A DNA stretch of 64,000 nucleotides from contig OX235279.1 in NCBI GenBank assembly GCA_944472155.2, positions 52,549,564-52,613,563 on the forward strand, read 5' to 3'. The notes beneath the pieces were generated by a model that had not been told where the DNA came from, searched no databases, and worked only from the letters and a program-made list of their open reading frames with translations. The position numbers and the translations under genes were made by a program. The first letter of the stretch is position 1, and each line of letters starts with the position of its first letter. Source of the DNA: Trichobilharzia szidati. Its lineage: Eukaryota > Platyhelminthes > Trematoda > Strigeidida > Schistosomatidae. This document shows positions 12,474 through 23,699 of this stretch, piece by piece.

Positions 12474-12660
12474 TTTGAAACCACATTGTCAATGGATAAG
12501 CATACAAGCTAAATTCCCACAACCCGTCCTGTCTTCTCCCACTGTACCGACTACTCTATCTTTTCTTTCTTTCTTTATTATTTCACCTTTATTATTTCAC
12601 TTATCTCAACCTATATTATCTACACTACAACCTATTATTATTATTCTACTTTTATGACTA

Positions 12661-15121
12661 CACCGAATGACCAACGGGTGTTAGGTAAAACTCCAATCAC
12701 GGCAGCAGCTGAGTCCTAACATACTGCACACTACAAACCACAATTTTGACCAATCCTTGCACCACTCCTCTTGGAGTCTACCAGAGCTAAAGCAGTCGAG
12801 TGGCGGGATTTACTACGCATAAGTTCACCGAAGATCTGGAACCTCTACCTTACAATCAAGAAGCGAGCTCAAAGAAATCACTGGTTTATACTAGCTCGTA
12901 ATCAGGATATTGGATATTGGAACCTACCACTAGTCCAGTGCATGTCAAGACATTCCATTCTTATTTTACACCTGATTTTCTCCCAAAGTGACTAAGAGAA
13001 TGTCTTTCAAAATCTAGCCTTAGGAGGAAGTGGTTAAGTTGTGATGTTGTTTGATCTAATTGCTGATGCAGTACTATGGGTGAAAATCCCAGCCCTATCA
13101 AGTGTGTGGAAAGCCGATTTAAATTGCATCATTTCTATAGCCTCATCACAAGAGTGTGGTATAAGTCATGAGCAAGCAAATTCACGCTGAAAAGCAACTG
13201 TTCATTCTACTGTCTGTCCTGAAAGGTCCAAGAACCCTCCACTTGTGGATTTACCTGAGGCCCTTGGAATGCGTAGGTTTGGATGCAAATAAGGAACGTA
13301 TTAATCACAACTGAGGCTTTGGAGGCCAGAAAGATGCTAGTGCAGAAACTTTTCAATCACAGATAAACATCGAGATGCATCTGGTTAAAACTCAATAGAA
13401 AAACCCAAGATATTTTTTCATGGAATCGGGCAACACTGAGGTACCAAACCTTACTGACACCGATGCAATGTAAGAATGTCACAGAAAGTTGGAGTATCGG
13501 CACAACTGCTCAAATCGCATTTGATCAGATGACGATCAGTGTCTGTAAGTATAGCATGTGCTGTGTGCTGTCGAAATGCAAAGCACTGTTGCCAAAATGG
13601 CAGTAGCCTGTACCTGCACTCACCCTTGCATTTGAATTGCCTAAAGTTATCTACAGATTTGTATATCTAGATAGCTGTGTGAGTCCTTGCGGAGGTAGTG
13701 AAAGTTAACGTATCATAAACTTCATCATCCTTCTCTCCGTATAATTGCTTGCCTCCACTGACATAATTGTGTAAATAATCCTGAGGTCTGACAGTGCTTG
13801 TTTAGAGACATAAGAGGTCACCGTTCATTGAATATCGTTATCTGGAAACACCGGCTTTGGTGGCCTGAATATATGCTACGAATGTCGTCCTAGGGGCTTC
13901 CGTGCCGGTTTCTGTTAGCCCACCCCGGGATTGCACAAGAAAGTGGGGAGGTTTTCAGACTATGAAGTGGCACTGGGTGACGAAGGATGTGTGTCTTAGG
14001 TTAAATTCAGTTGGTGTATCACAACTCCCTAATTGGGGTCCGACAGATAGTTCGAGTCAGTGGCTCGAAACACTATCAGGTACGGTCAAGTGTCACAATC
14101 TGTGACGAACATACGGCAATTTCTTCCTTTCTTTTCTATCTAAAAGTAACATGGTCACAGTTGTATCTTCCCAGTGCATCATCATCTTACTTATTTGCAG
14201 AAAGGAATGAATGTGATATGGATTTTCATTTAGTAGGATCTATTGGAGATATCATGTAAGAACATTCAGACTTACATTCAAATTCGAACCTACGGATTCT
14301 AAAACACTATCTCTGGATATTTTGATATTTTTTTAATTACGTACACATGTATATACACCACAACCTAACGGTCCCCTATTTATGCCGGTTCTGACGGCAA
14401 GTGATTAAGTAAATTTTATCATTACTAAATCACCATGTTTACTATGACTTTGGTTTTTTGAAGATGTATGCTAAATAGTAACTTCTAACGTACGCATCGT
14501 CATCCAGCATTTTCAAATTGACTTTGAGCAATTCTGTTAATTGTTTCTTCTGATCACGTATCTTTACCTCAGATTGTGGAGAATAATAGTAAGATTTCCA
14601 ACTTTCTAAAGGAAAAAATGTACTAACGTAAAGTAGCATAGCTCTTTATTTTACTTCTTTCGTTTTTTGCACTTGAAGGATTTAATGTCAATAATGGGAC
14701 ATTCACTAGCTGAGGTATTCTTTATTTGTTGTTGAGAGGAGTAGTTTGGGAATTAAAAAATGTGTTTAGGTATCAATATAAAGCTAACTTTAGAAAAATT
14801 AGAATGTTTCTTGCCACGTTCATCACTAATGTCATCATTTCCCCAGCCAAATTCTGTGAATATTCCTTCAGTTTTCCTAATACTCTAGAAGATATTCTAT
14901 AAGTAAAATGACGAAATAAAACTGAAGACTACGTAGAAAAAGATGCAGCTCGTACATCCGCAGATCACTCTAACTCGAAATTTAAATCCAATTAAACGTA
15001 TGCACATCTTTACGTAGTGTAAATGACCAAATGATAGTTACATAATACATTATCTTTGAGGACTATGGCCTACTTAAACGCGATATTTAGAGATTTCATC
15101 CAACAAGTGACGTGAAGTCAG
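12661..15121. other. Unassigned AT-rich sequence
   Basis: No domain, RNA gene or element boundary was recognised. The slightly GC-richer block 13890-14100 resembles a dispersed repeat, but I cannot place it in a family. Confidence 0.35.
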
Positions 15122-15364
15122 CTACAAAATACATGACTGTTTGTACCACAAACAAATATCAAAGTTACAAGGTAACAGTTTATAACTTTTGGAGGAATAG
15201 TTAGAAGGGCTCCTTTCCAATACGCTTAAGTTCCCAGTCAATGACTTGGACCTTGAATATCCGGCAGCAAAGCATAAATTTTTAAGAGGACAGTATACCC
15301 AAGAAGTGGTTGAATCGAAACTTTTGAAAATCACCAGCCTTGTTTTGCTTTCGTAACTGACCAT
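15122..15364 (-). CDS. Candidate small Cys-rich ORF (80 codons)
   Basis: The minus-strand frame has clustered cysteines in its second half: CPLKNLC, then LPCNFDICLW and QSC near the C-terminus. No known family is recognised. It lies 100 bp downstream of a signal-peptide-like micro-exon candidate at 15464-15512, but I could not find an acceptor that joins the two in frame. It may be chance. Confidence 0.18.
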   Translation of the reverse strand: MVSYESKTRLVIFKSFDSTTSWVYCPLKNLCFAAGYSRSKSLTGNLSVLERSPSNYSSKSYKLLPCNFDICLWYKQSCIL

Positions 15365-15463
15365 TATTTAACTGTAGAGGGTATTGCAGCCTATCAAAAA
15401 TCATTTTTTGGAGACGGACTTTTGCTTCAAATCATGCTATTACACTTTTGTGGTATCACATAC

Positions 15464-15512
15464 CTGAAATAACCCAGATAACACCAGCAAAAAACACTAT
15501 TTTGGGCCGCAT
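15464..15512 (-). CDS. Candidate signal-peptide micro-exon
   Basis: An ATG followed by RPKIVFFAGVIWVIS and a consensus donor (CAG/gtatgtg) gives a 49-nt first exon encoding a hydrophobic leader. Schistosomes have micro-exon genes whose first exon encodes a signal peptide, so this is worth testing. No downstream exon was established. Confidence 0.22.
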
Positions 15513-15636
15513 GACTCCTCCAACAAATGAGTGGAGATAAGGAATAACGGCTACGGTTGGTGACCTATCAGATGACTTTAAGACCCAAGGACACGCCTAA
15601 CATAATATTAATCATGATGATACAGTCACTTTTGGT

Positions 15637-15860
15637 AATAATAATAGCTTTATTCTGAAAAAATGCATTCATACATTATTCAGAATTTTCAGCTAGTTCC
15701 ATTGCGAAACATTTACCCCTTGTGTAGAATCTCTAAATAATACAGTAATCGATACTAAATCATCTGAAGCAGCATTGTTCTATCTAAACTATGCTTCAGT
15801 ACTGCTCCATGAAGTTCTTCTTTGTTTTCTTTCAGAAATCTGCTAGCGGTAGGTAGAAAA
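15637..15860. repeat. Dispersed repeat, member 1
   Basis: It begins AATAATAATAGCTTTATTCTG and resembles 23462-23690 over roughly 220 bp, with substantial divergence. Both members may be reversed 3' ends of an old retroelement. Family unknown. Confidence 0.4.
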
Positions 15861-16488
15861 TGGTTTAAACTTCTGCCTTAGGATAGATCGTGACTGTGTT
15901 ATGACCAAATTGAATTGAATAAATCCTTTGCTACTTTGTTATGTCTGCGCCTGTTAACTATTATCACGGTAATGAGCTCGACTGATATGCTAATACGTCT
16001 ATTTGTCCGTTGTATCTTCCGATTCACTGAGCCAGGCAAATATCAAAAGACAAAGGTTGGCCTGTTACTTTAGGATATTGTGTTATTATATTGTACTTCT
16101 ATTAAGAAACAACACATGATATTTATACATTTCTTCACCATAATACAGGTAGCTTACAACCGTGAGAATGGATTGTTCTTATTGGCTGTAAAACATCTAC
16201 CCTGATTGGTTGACGACCCAACAAAGATCAAGGGGAGACAAAACAAAAGGAACTGATCACACACATTAAATCACAATATGCGTCAGAAACGATACATTCA
16301 CATAGTAACTTGATCACAAGAAATTTCATAGGATTCGTGAGAAAGGATGATATATTATTTTATGCCATGTCCTATAAGACTGTTTGATTAGGAGATTTTG
16401 AAATGAGAACAAAACACGTAGATCAGCGAAGAGTCTCTTTTCGGTGAATTTATTTTCTTAGCTGTACAGTCGCAAATATATATGCGTT

Positions 16489-18058
16489 ATTTTATATGTA
16501 TGCGTGGCAATCAAGATGCTAAAAGCTGGAAAAGCAGCAGGACCAGATGGAATCCCAGCAGAAGCATTGAAAACGGACCCAGAGACAACAGCGGACTTGA
16601 TGACGCCACTACTGGAGAAAGTGTGGAAAGAAGGCAAAGTACCCGAGGATTGGAAGAAAGGATACTTATTCAAACTACCAAAGAAAGGAGACTTAAGTCA
16701 ATTCAAGAACTGGTGCGGAATTATGCTCCTGTCCATCCCAAGCAAAATACTAAGCCGCATCATCCTGGAGAGAATCAAACATGCCCTGGATGAAAAACTT
16801 CGACCGGAACAGGCTGGATTCAGGAGAAAAAACTCATGCATTGATCAGATCGTCACATTACGGATCATCATTGAACAAAGCTTGGAATGGCAGTCACCTC
16901 TCTATCTCAACTTCATCGACTTTGGAAAAGCATTTCACAGTGTCGATTGAGAGGTGATTTGGCAACTACTTCGCTACTACGGGGCGCCACCGACAATAAT
17001 ACATCTCATCCAACAGTTATACGACAGTGCTGCATGCCAAGTAATCCACAACGGGAAACTTACGAAATCCTTCGAAGTGAGAACAGGAGTAAGACAAGGC
17101 TGCCTACTATCACCAATGATTTTCCTGATTGCAGTAGGCTGGATAATGCGACAAAGAGCGGGCAATGAGGAAACAGGCACAAAATGGACCCACACAAAAA
17201 ACTTGGAGAATCTGGATTTCACCGATGATATATATCTGATTTCTTACAAACTGGAAGATATGCAAGCGAAAAGAAACAAGTTGGCAGAAGAAGCATCAAA
17301 GATAGGAACGATTTCAGTTGAACATAGAGAAAACAGAGGTGATGAAGATCCCTGGGCAACACCACCAACAGCAACAACAACGACAACAGGCAACAATCAG
17401 CATAAATGGGACGAACCTGAAAGAAACTACTTCATTTACCTACCTGGGAAGCATCGTTTCAACTACAGGCGAACGAAACTGACGAGGATATCAAAGCAAG
17501 ACAAGCTTTCACTATTCTCAAGTCTGTGTGGAGGTCAACAGCACTCAGCATCAAAAATAAGATCCGGATTTTCAACTCCAATGTGAAGTCAGTCAGTGCT
17601 ACTACACGGATCAGAGACTTGTAGCATCATGAAGAGCATCTCAAACAAACTACAGACCTTCACTAACAGTTGTCTTCGCTCAATACTCAAGATCAGATGG
17701 CCGGCCAGAAAAGATCAGCAACAGAGATCTCTGGCAATGAGCGAACCAACCAGGAACCGATTGTGAAACAAATAGGCAGGAAGAAATGGAGATGGATTGG
17801 CTGGCCATACTCTGAGGAAACGATCAAATGACATCACTAGACAAGCCCTTAAGTGGGACCCGAAAGGGAAGTGGCGAGTCGGTCGTCCACGGGTGATTTG
17901 GAGGAGGTCATGTGAGGAGGAGATGAAAGCATGTGGGTAGACTTGGAGCAAGGTGAAAACTCTAGCAGAGAACAGAACGCAATGGAGACGCACGGCTGAA
18001 GCCCTGTGTTCCTGTAGGAATTAAAGGATACAATAACAATAATAATTTTGTATGTATG
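16489..18058 (+). mobile_element. RTE-clade retrotransposon copy B inserted in the PLE arm, with TSDs
   Basis: The insertion 16503-18044 is flanked by a 14-bp TSD: attttatatgtatg at 16489-16502 and attttgtatgtatg at 18045-18058, with one mismatch. The intact right PLE arm shows the uninterrupted site (reverse strand of 19860-19885). The 5' end is truncated at the start of the RT domain, and the 3' end has a short AATAACAATAAT tail. This RTE therefore moved after the PLE palindrome formed. Confidence 0.87.
16504..17586 (+). pseudogene. RTE reverse transcriptase (copy B)
   Basis: The RT begins with MLKAGKAAGPDGIPAEALK and continues with LPKKGDLSQFKNWCGIMLL, EQAGFRRKNSCIDQI, GVRQGCLLSPMIF and the active-site box FTDD at about 17219. 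A TGA at 16948-16950 splits the frame, probably an Arg CGA changed to TGA, and the second half resumes at 16954. A frameshift near 17300-17315 moves the thumb region to another frame. The endonuclease domain is absent because of 5' truncation. Confidence 0.85.
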
Positions 18059-18537
18059 TGTACAATAAGTTTATCAAACAAAAATACAATTGGTTATAGT
18101 TATTTAAACTAAACAGGTGAAGATTGGTAATTGGAGTTACGTAATACAAAATCAGTCAAGAAAATTAGGTGTTAGTGAAATTAGGGTAGTAACAAAGGTG
18201 ATGAGTCGTTACAAACAGTTGTTAAAAGAAGTTATGTAATAATATGAATAGTTTGATGAGTGAGTTTTACTCAGGATGCACATAGGAACAAAGTAGATAA
18301 TACGAAATTACGTAAGAGTTCTAAATGAATACAAGAATTATAAGCAATTAAAGAACAGGCAAAGAAACAAAATTAAGTCATCAAAATCAAAAAATCAAAT
18401 CAAAAAATTGTTTGTGACAACTCATCACTTTTGTTACTACTCTCTTATATCAACACTTAATTCACCTGAACTTACTAATTGTATTTTCGTTTGACAAATT
18501 TAATGTACACACACATACAAAGCAACCATATTTATTT

Positions 18538-18590
18538 GCGATTGTACAGCTATGAAAATGAATTCACCGCAAAGAGACTCTTCGCTGAAC
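18538..18590 (+). repeat. PLE terminal motif, inner left arm
   Basis: GCGATTGTACAGC is followed by an AT-rich 20-mer, then CGCAAAGAGACTCTTCGCTGAAC. It matches the motif found at all PLE terminal repeats in this window. CAGC and GCTG could close a stem around an AAGAG/CTCTT hairpin. The UGAUGA core seen in other copies is not preserved here. Confidence 0.6.
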
Positions 18591-18644
18591 TACTTGTCTT
18601 CTGTCTATCAAATCAAAAAGTTGTTACCAAGAGAGTAGAAGTGG

Positions 18645-19292
18645 TTGAGTAGTCCTCTTTTGTATGCACAGCTCCGGTTTTTCTATGTGAATGGCCAGAG
18701 CTTCAGTGATACAATGAGATTCATCGAGAAAAATATCAAACCAAGAATTCGGAGAAACGAAACTCTACTTGCGCCAAAAAGGAAACTCTACATGAACCTG
18801 GATTTCAAGGGAGATTTAACAAGCGATATTCCCAAGAGAAGGATCACATCATCTCTGAGAAGAACATTCTTTGCAGCAGCACTAACAATAGTGTTCTCCA
18901 GTCGCCCACTGATCTGCAGAAGCCTCAAGGACAAGATCTCTCATCTGACCACTTCTATGTGCATACATCAGTTCACCTGCTGCTGTGGAGCCAGGTACAT
19001 CGGTCGTTCGACGCGCACCCTGTCCAAGAGGATTCAAGAACACTATCCAGCTTGGTTGAGAAAAGGCAATAGTGGTGCAATAAGGAGTGTAATAATTGAA
19101 CATCTGGTTAACACTGATCATTCCATATGAACAAACGCTTCCTTCAAAGTAATCTACAGAGTCGAGAACAGCCTATCAAAGGCAATACGGTTTCGCCTTC
19201 TTTGTATCACTGAAGCTCTGGCCATTCACATAGAAAAACCGGAGCTGTGCATACAAAAGAGGACTACTCAACCACTTCTACTCTCTTGGTAA
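18645..19292 (+). pseudogene. PLE C-terminal region with GIY-YIG endonuclease
   Basis: The frame encodes LYMNLDFKGD, RRTFFAAALTIVFSSRPL, SLKDKISHLTTSMCIHQFTC and CCGARYIGRSTRTLSKRI, ending in the PLE tail KPELCIQKRTTQPLLLSW before TAA at 19290-19292. This is the GIY-YIG (Uri-like) nuclease half of a PLE protein. An in-frame TGA at 19128-19130 interrupts it. The first ~23 codons belong to the inverted arm, not to the protein; the upstream RT half is missing. Confidence 0.85.
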
Positions 19293-19326
19293 CAACTTTT
19301 TGATTTGATAGACAGAAGACAAGTAG

Positions 19327-19380
19327 TTCAGCGAAGAGTCTCTTTGCGGTGAATTCATTTTCATAGCTGTACAATCGCAA
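19327..19380 (-). repeat. PLE terminal motif, inner right arm
   Basis: Inverse copy of the 18538-18590 motif within the palindrome; nearly identical, on the opposite strand. Confidence 0.6.
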
Positions 19381-19927
19381 ATAAATATGGTTGCTTTGTA
19401 TGTGTGTGTACATTAAATTTGTCAAACGAAAATACAATTAGTAAGTTCAGGTGAATTAAGTGTTGATATAAGAGAGTAGTAACAAAAGTGATGAGTTGTC
19501 ACAAACAATTTTTTGATTTGATTTTTTGATTTTGATGACTTAATTTTGTTTCTTTGCCTGTTCTTTAATTGCTTATAATTCTTGTATTCATTTAGAACTC
19601 TTACGTAATTTCGTATTATCTACTTTGTTCCTATGTGCATCCTGAGTAAAACTCACTCATCAAACTATTCATATTATTACATAACTTCTTTTAACAACTG
19701 TTTGTGACGACTCATCACCTTTGTTACTACCCTAATTTCACTAACACCTAATTTTCTTGACTGATTTTGTATTACGTAACTCCAATTACCAATCTTCACC
19801 TGTTTAGTTTAAATAACTATAACCAATTGTATTTTTGTTTGATAAACTTATTGTACACATACATACAAAATAACGCATATATATTTGCGATTGTACAGCT
19901 AAGAAAATGAATTCGCCGAAAAGGGAT

Positions 19928-21730
19928 GTTATATCGTCCGTAGTGCTCGGTAAACTCTGTGCATTTTGATGGACAGAAAATTTAAATTGACCAGTGAATT
20001 ATGCAGGCTTCCGTATTTTCAACAGTACTTGCAAATGGGAAAAAATAGAAGTGTTGCACACGAACTCAGATAAAGGATGTGTAGTTTACGACTAATGAGA
20101 ATGAATAAGTTGTCACAACGCTCCTCATAAACGTCACTGAAAAGTGTTCAACTGTCTAGACTATGAATAATGATGATGAGGGGACTGGTGGTGGTACTAT
20201 CATTCAGGCTCATATAATAATGACGATTTGGAGAAATAAACAAGTTTCATGATTTCGAGGATTGGTTGGCTTCCTCATGTACTGATCAGTCTATTTGTTC
20301 TCATAGTCAATACTTATAGTCCTTATGAAATCTGGCTATTTCATTGGACAGTGAACACTTTCTTTGGTCAGTTTCATTGTGAAGGATTCTTTTTTCAATG
20401 CTTGGGAGTGTAGGGGATAACCAGTTTGTTTACTTACATTATGTGTACTGAAATAGATAAAAAATCATTACAAGACGAGAAATCTCAGTCTGGATGTAAC
20501 TGACTACATAACTTATAAATAATAATCATCGTTAACATAACACCTGATCCGAATTGGTTGTTTTGAAATTATTCGACCGGTTATTCATTTCTGCTGATAT
20601 CTTTTGACTTTGTTGAATAGAATCGTAAATTTTCACTGAACATCAGTTAACAGCTTACTTATGTATTTTGGTTATGAAGATAAGTTCATTTATATGCTTT
20701 AAGATTGGCCATAAGATAAACTCATTTGATCACCTTAAAGCTAACTTCCATTTGATTCATGAGCATGAAACCATGGAAATATTTTGAAAGTCTACATATA
20801 TTTTGTTCCTTGTTGGATGTGTTACATTTCATTTGTTTCCGTTTTATGCCTTTTACTATCCATCTCTCTTTCATGTATGTGTAGATTCCTTCTTAGAATG
20901 CCTAACTAAAACTATGTGGTAAACTTCCTATTATGTAAACCGAATGTTGGATTCACGCGTAAATTCCAGAACGCAGAATCTGTCCATTTTCATGTGCTCA
21001 GTCAACAAATAAAAGTAACCAATAATATATTAAAAACCTCCCATCTGGAACCATTTTGGTAACTGCTATTGGAAGCACTGGTAAACACCGGGGCTATCCC
21101 AAAACTATTAACAGTCGAGGATGAAGAAAGTGCGAATATGTATAAATTATGGAAATGTAGGTTAGAATAAACATGATTCAAGAGAAAGTGGAGCATAAAT
21201 GAAATATTCTCAGCAGGTGAAAGTCAGTCATAGGATGAGAATTACTATGGACAAAACACACTGTTGACATGCTGAGTGAGGCATGGTTTCATGAAAATGA
21301 ACAATTATGACTAGAGAACGAACACACAAAGCAGATGCATGCTTATACTACTTATAGATAACAAGCAGTGGTTGGCTGATGACGACGAATACAATGATAG
21401 AGAATACTTTGGGCTGGAATTAATAATGTACATAAATCTATTGTTTGTATAATTTTTTAACTTCAACTTTTCATATCCCTTTATAGAAATAAAAGATCTA
21501 CCGCAGTGTTCCTATTTCTTTAGGCACTGTTCAGTTGCTTAGTTCCGTGTCGGCCATTTATTATTTCTACGAAGCAACTTTTCATTACTAACAAATGGTC
21601 ATGGTTGCTTCCTTTATTTAATTAAGGCTTAATATGTCATTTAAGGCCATCCAAGTGGATAGGTTCATGGAAGATTGCACACAATATAAGTAAAAAAGCT
21701 AATGTATTATTTGCTTATCGATGAAACACA
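19928..21730. other. Unassigned AT-rich sequence
   Basis: No recognisable domain or element end. Short open frames lack coding signatures. Confidence 0.35.
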
Positions 21731-21731
21731 G

Positions 21732-21839
21732 GGCGGAAGTCTACAAATTGTGCCAAAAAATGCGAGTGATATCAGCTCACAGCAGAAATTTCCACAGTTC
21801 CATGAAGAAGCCGAAGACGGACAAGGGTCTTACTTCTGA
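21732..21839 (+). CDS. Candidate terminal exon (unidentified)
   Basis: After a possible acceptor (ATGAAACACAG) a 36-codon stretch, GGSLQIVPKNASDISSQQKF followed by an acidic QFHEEAEDGQGSYF tail, ends at a TGA. The composition is more protein-like than its surroundings, but no homolog or upstream exon was found and the polypyrimidine tract is weak. Confidence 0.2.
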   Translation, partial: GGSLQIVPKNASDISSQQKFPQFHEEAEDGQGSYF

Positions 21840-22194
21840 ATGTATGAATATATACATGGCATAAGAACGGCAATATCTTCAAGTGATATTAGACTCAGTG
21901 TTAATGACATTTATAATTTTGATTATTTCTTGTTTTATTTCGCTTTTCACGTTCCACAACTTAGTTTAATTTGTTTGCATTATACAACACTATCGTATCC
22001 AACTTCTCACCGTATTATATAACGTTTCACTTATCGATTAGTCATATTTATTTTATAATCCTCTCTAACACTTATAGATTCTATGAACGATTTTATATTT
22101 TACGAAACCTGTTTTTTATTACCACTGGATGTTTATCTAATATTATGATCACAAATACTTTGTCATAATTACACTATTATTGACATTTTTCAAA

Positions 22195-22245
22195 TATATA
22201 TATACCATTGTACAGCTTCTTATTAAATTCGTTGGAAGCAGCCAC
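22195..22245 (+). repeat. PLE terminal motif fragment
   Basis: ATATATATACCATTGTACAG followed by CTTCTTATTAAATTCGTTGG matches the PLE terminal motif but breaks off before the AAGAG/CTCTT hairpin. Confidence 0.5.
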
Positions 22246-22279
22246 TTCAGGAGTCCTACAGGTCAACCACGAACCAGAA

Positions 22280-22352
22280 TAGGTCAGTGGTAACATCTCT
22301 GACTGCAGGCGGAACTGGGTGATGCGGGTTTAAATCTCAGAAGGAACATGAG
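22280..22352 (+). repeat. tRNA-derived SINE fragment
   Basis: The stretch has an A-box-like TAGGTCAGTGG and a B-box-like GGGTTTAAATCTC about 50 bp apart, as in a tRNA head. It lies next to PLE fragments. Cloverleaf pairing is poor, so a functional tRNA is unlikely. Confidence 0.4.
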
Positions 22353-22582
22353 TTCCTTCAAGTTTGCAGGTACGCCTTGCTAACTGGAGAATGCCAACTA
22401 GCACGAAACCTAAGTCCAAGGCTTTCTGCCGATTAATTCCAAACATCTGATACCAAAAATTCAGTTCAAACCGCATTGGGATGGCGAGCCACCTAGAATA
22501 GTAGCTTCATCGCAAACGTGACTGGTAGAATTCAGTCTGCAGAAAAGATAGGACTGGATACTTTACTCTAGTTGCTGACTAG

Positions 22583-22822
22583 TGTTCAATCAAAAATTTG
22601 CAAATTATCTTCAACGGCAACATCTACAAACAGTAAGACGGAATTGCAATGGGATCTCTTCTTGGCCCACTATTAGCAGACTGTTTTATTGCCAGTATGG
22701 AAAGTGGAGCAGTATGTTTCCAACTTCTCTGTACTGCAGAATCCCTCACAATATGTATCGAAAAGCCGGAGCTGTATGTTCAAAAGGAAATAGTCCAACC
22801 TCTACAACTACCATGGACTTAG
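22583..22822 (+). pseudogene. PLE RT fused to PLE C-terminal tail (internal deletion)
   Basis: One frame reads CSIKNLQIIFNGNIYKQ, a stop, then DGIAMGSLLGPLLADCFIAS. This is the PLE RT block ending in the conserved GSPLGPLLAD motif. It continues without a frame break into LCTAESLTICIEKPELYVQK and a PLQLPWT end at TAG 22820-22822, the PLE extreme C-terminus. The catalytic YVDD segment and the whole GIY-YIG domain are missing between the two halves. Confidence 0.75.
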
Positions 22823-23325
22823 TTCGTTAAGATCCCGTAGCTTCCGTTTTTTCTTTCATTCTTTTGTTTTTAATCTTTTTTAGTTCGCTGTGTGTGTGAT
22901 TCTTACTCTCTCCGTCTTCATTCAATTCACCCCATTTTTTCAGTTATAAGAACAGTTATTTTAAGTTTATTTCCATACTTTTTCTGCTCACATTTATAAT
23001 TCGTTTAAAATAACTATTTTACAGTTATATCCTAACCCTGTGTAATTTTTGTTTCTAAGGCTCTTGTAATCTGCATTCACAACTCCTAACTTCCATTTCA
23101 AGTTAAAATTATTATTTCACTTTTGTCTCCATGCTCATTTTCTATGCTCCAGTAATTCATTCTAATCCTGTGTAATTTTGTTTCCAATTGTCGTCTTTTA
23201 TTCACCTTCGTAAATATATGGAATCAAATAATAATTGTATCTATGTAAACTTATGCATTTAAATGCGATTGTACAGCTTTCGAAAATGAAATCGTCGAAA
23301 AGCTTTCTTTTCTGAACTTCGTGTT
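22823..23325 (+). repeat. PLE 3' terminal repeat (pLTR)
   Basis: It follows directly after the PLE stop codon and ends with the shared motif GCGATTGTACAGCTTTCGAA followed by AATGAAATCGTCGAAAAGC (23269-23322). This is the expected position of a PLE terminal repeat. T-rich interior, no ORF. Confidence 0.6.
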
Positions 23326-23461
23326 GTCTTCTTTCTAATGTCCTTATGGATGTTTTCCACAAAAAAGAAGTCTCTTAGCTGAATATTAGATATAATAACG
23401 TAGATTTAAGTGAACAACTATTGGTGGAATTGTAAAACTGAAAAATAGGAATACAATAATG

Positions 23462-23690
23462 ATATTATAATAATAACAGCTTTATTCTGGGAAAAGTGTT
23501 CACACAATGTTCAGAATCCTTAGCATAATTCTCTGCATACACTTCTCCCTTCATCCAGGATCCTCAAGTAAAATAGCAATCTGTAGTGAATCATGTGATG
23601 CACTACTGCTTGATCTGAAGCATAAACTAATCCCTTATAATTTCTTTCCTTCTTCTCTGAGAAATGCGCACCAGTGATTTTAAAGTCAAA
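23462..23690. repeat. Dispersed repeat, member 2
   Basis: Diverged relative of 15637-15860; shared start TAATAACAGCTTTATTCTG and an interior TTCAGAAT..CAGC block. Confidence 0.4.
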
Positions 23691-23699
23691 GAAAAATAA

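Larger units (their letters stand above)
8921..12660 (+). mobile_element. CR1-like non-LTR retrotransposon, internally deleted
   Basis: The element contains, in order, a PHD-finger ORF1 (8921-9976, continuing in other frames to about 10567), a pre-RT linker (10570-11000), an RT domain with the YADD box (10983-11759) and the CR1-type C-terminal region (11836-12470). No apurinic-type endonuclease is present between ORF1 and RT. The 3' flank ends in a TTATTATTATTC-rich tract near 12635-12657. Higher GC than the neighbouring DNA suggests a relatively young insertion. The 5' limit is uncertain. Confidence 0.75.
16421..19927 (+). mobile_element. Palindromic Penelope-like element (PLE) containing an RTE insertion
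   Basis: A central PLE coding remnant with a GIY-YIG domain (18645-19292) is enclosed by two inverted arms. The right arm is 19202-19924 (723 bp). The left arm is 16436-16502 plus 18059-18714, which also totals 723 bp once the RTE insertion and one TSD copy are removed. Each arm end carries the conserved GTACAGCT..GAAAAGAG..CTCTTCGCTGAA terminal motif. PLEs are known for unusual direct or inverted terminal repeats (pLTRs), which this structure resembles. Confidence 0.8.
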
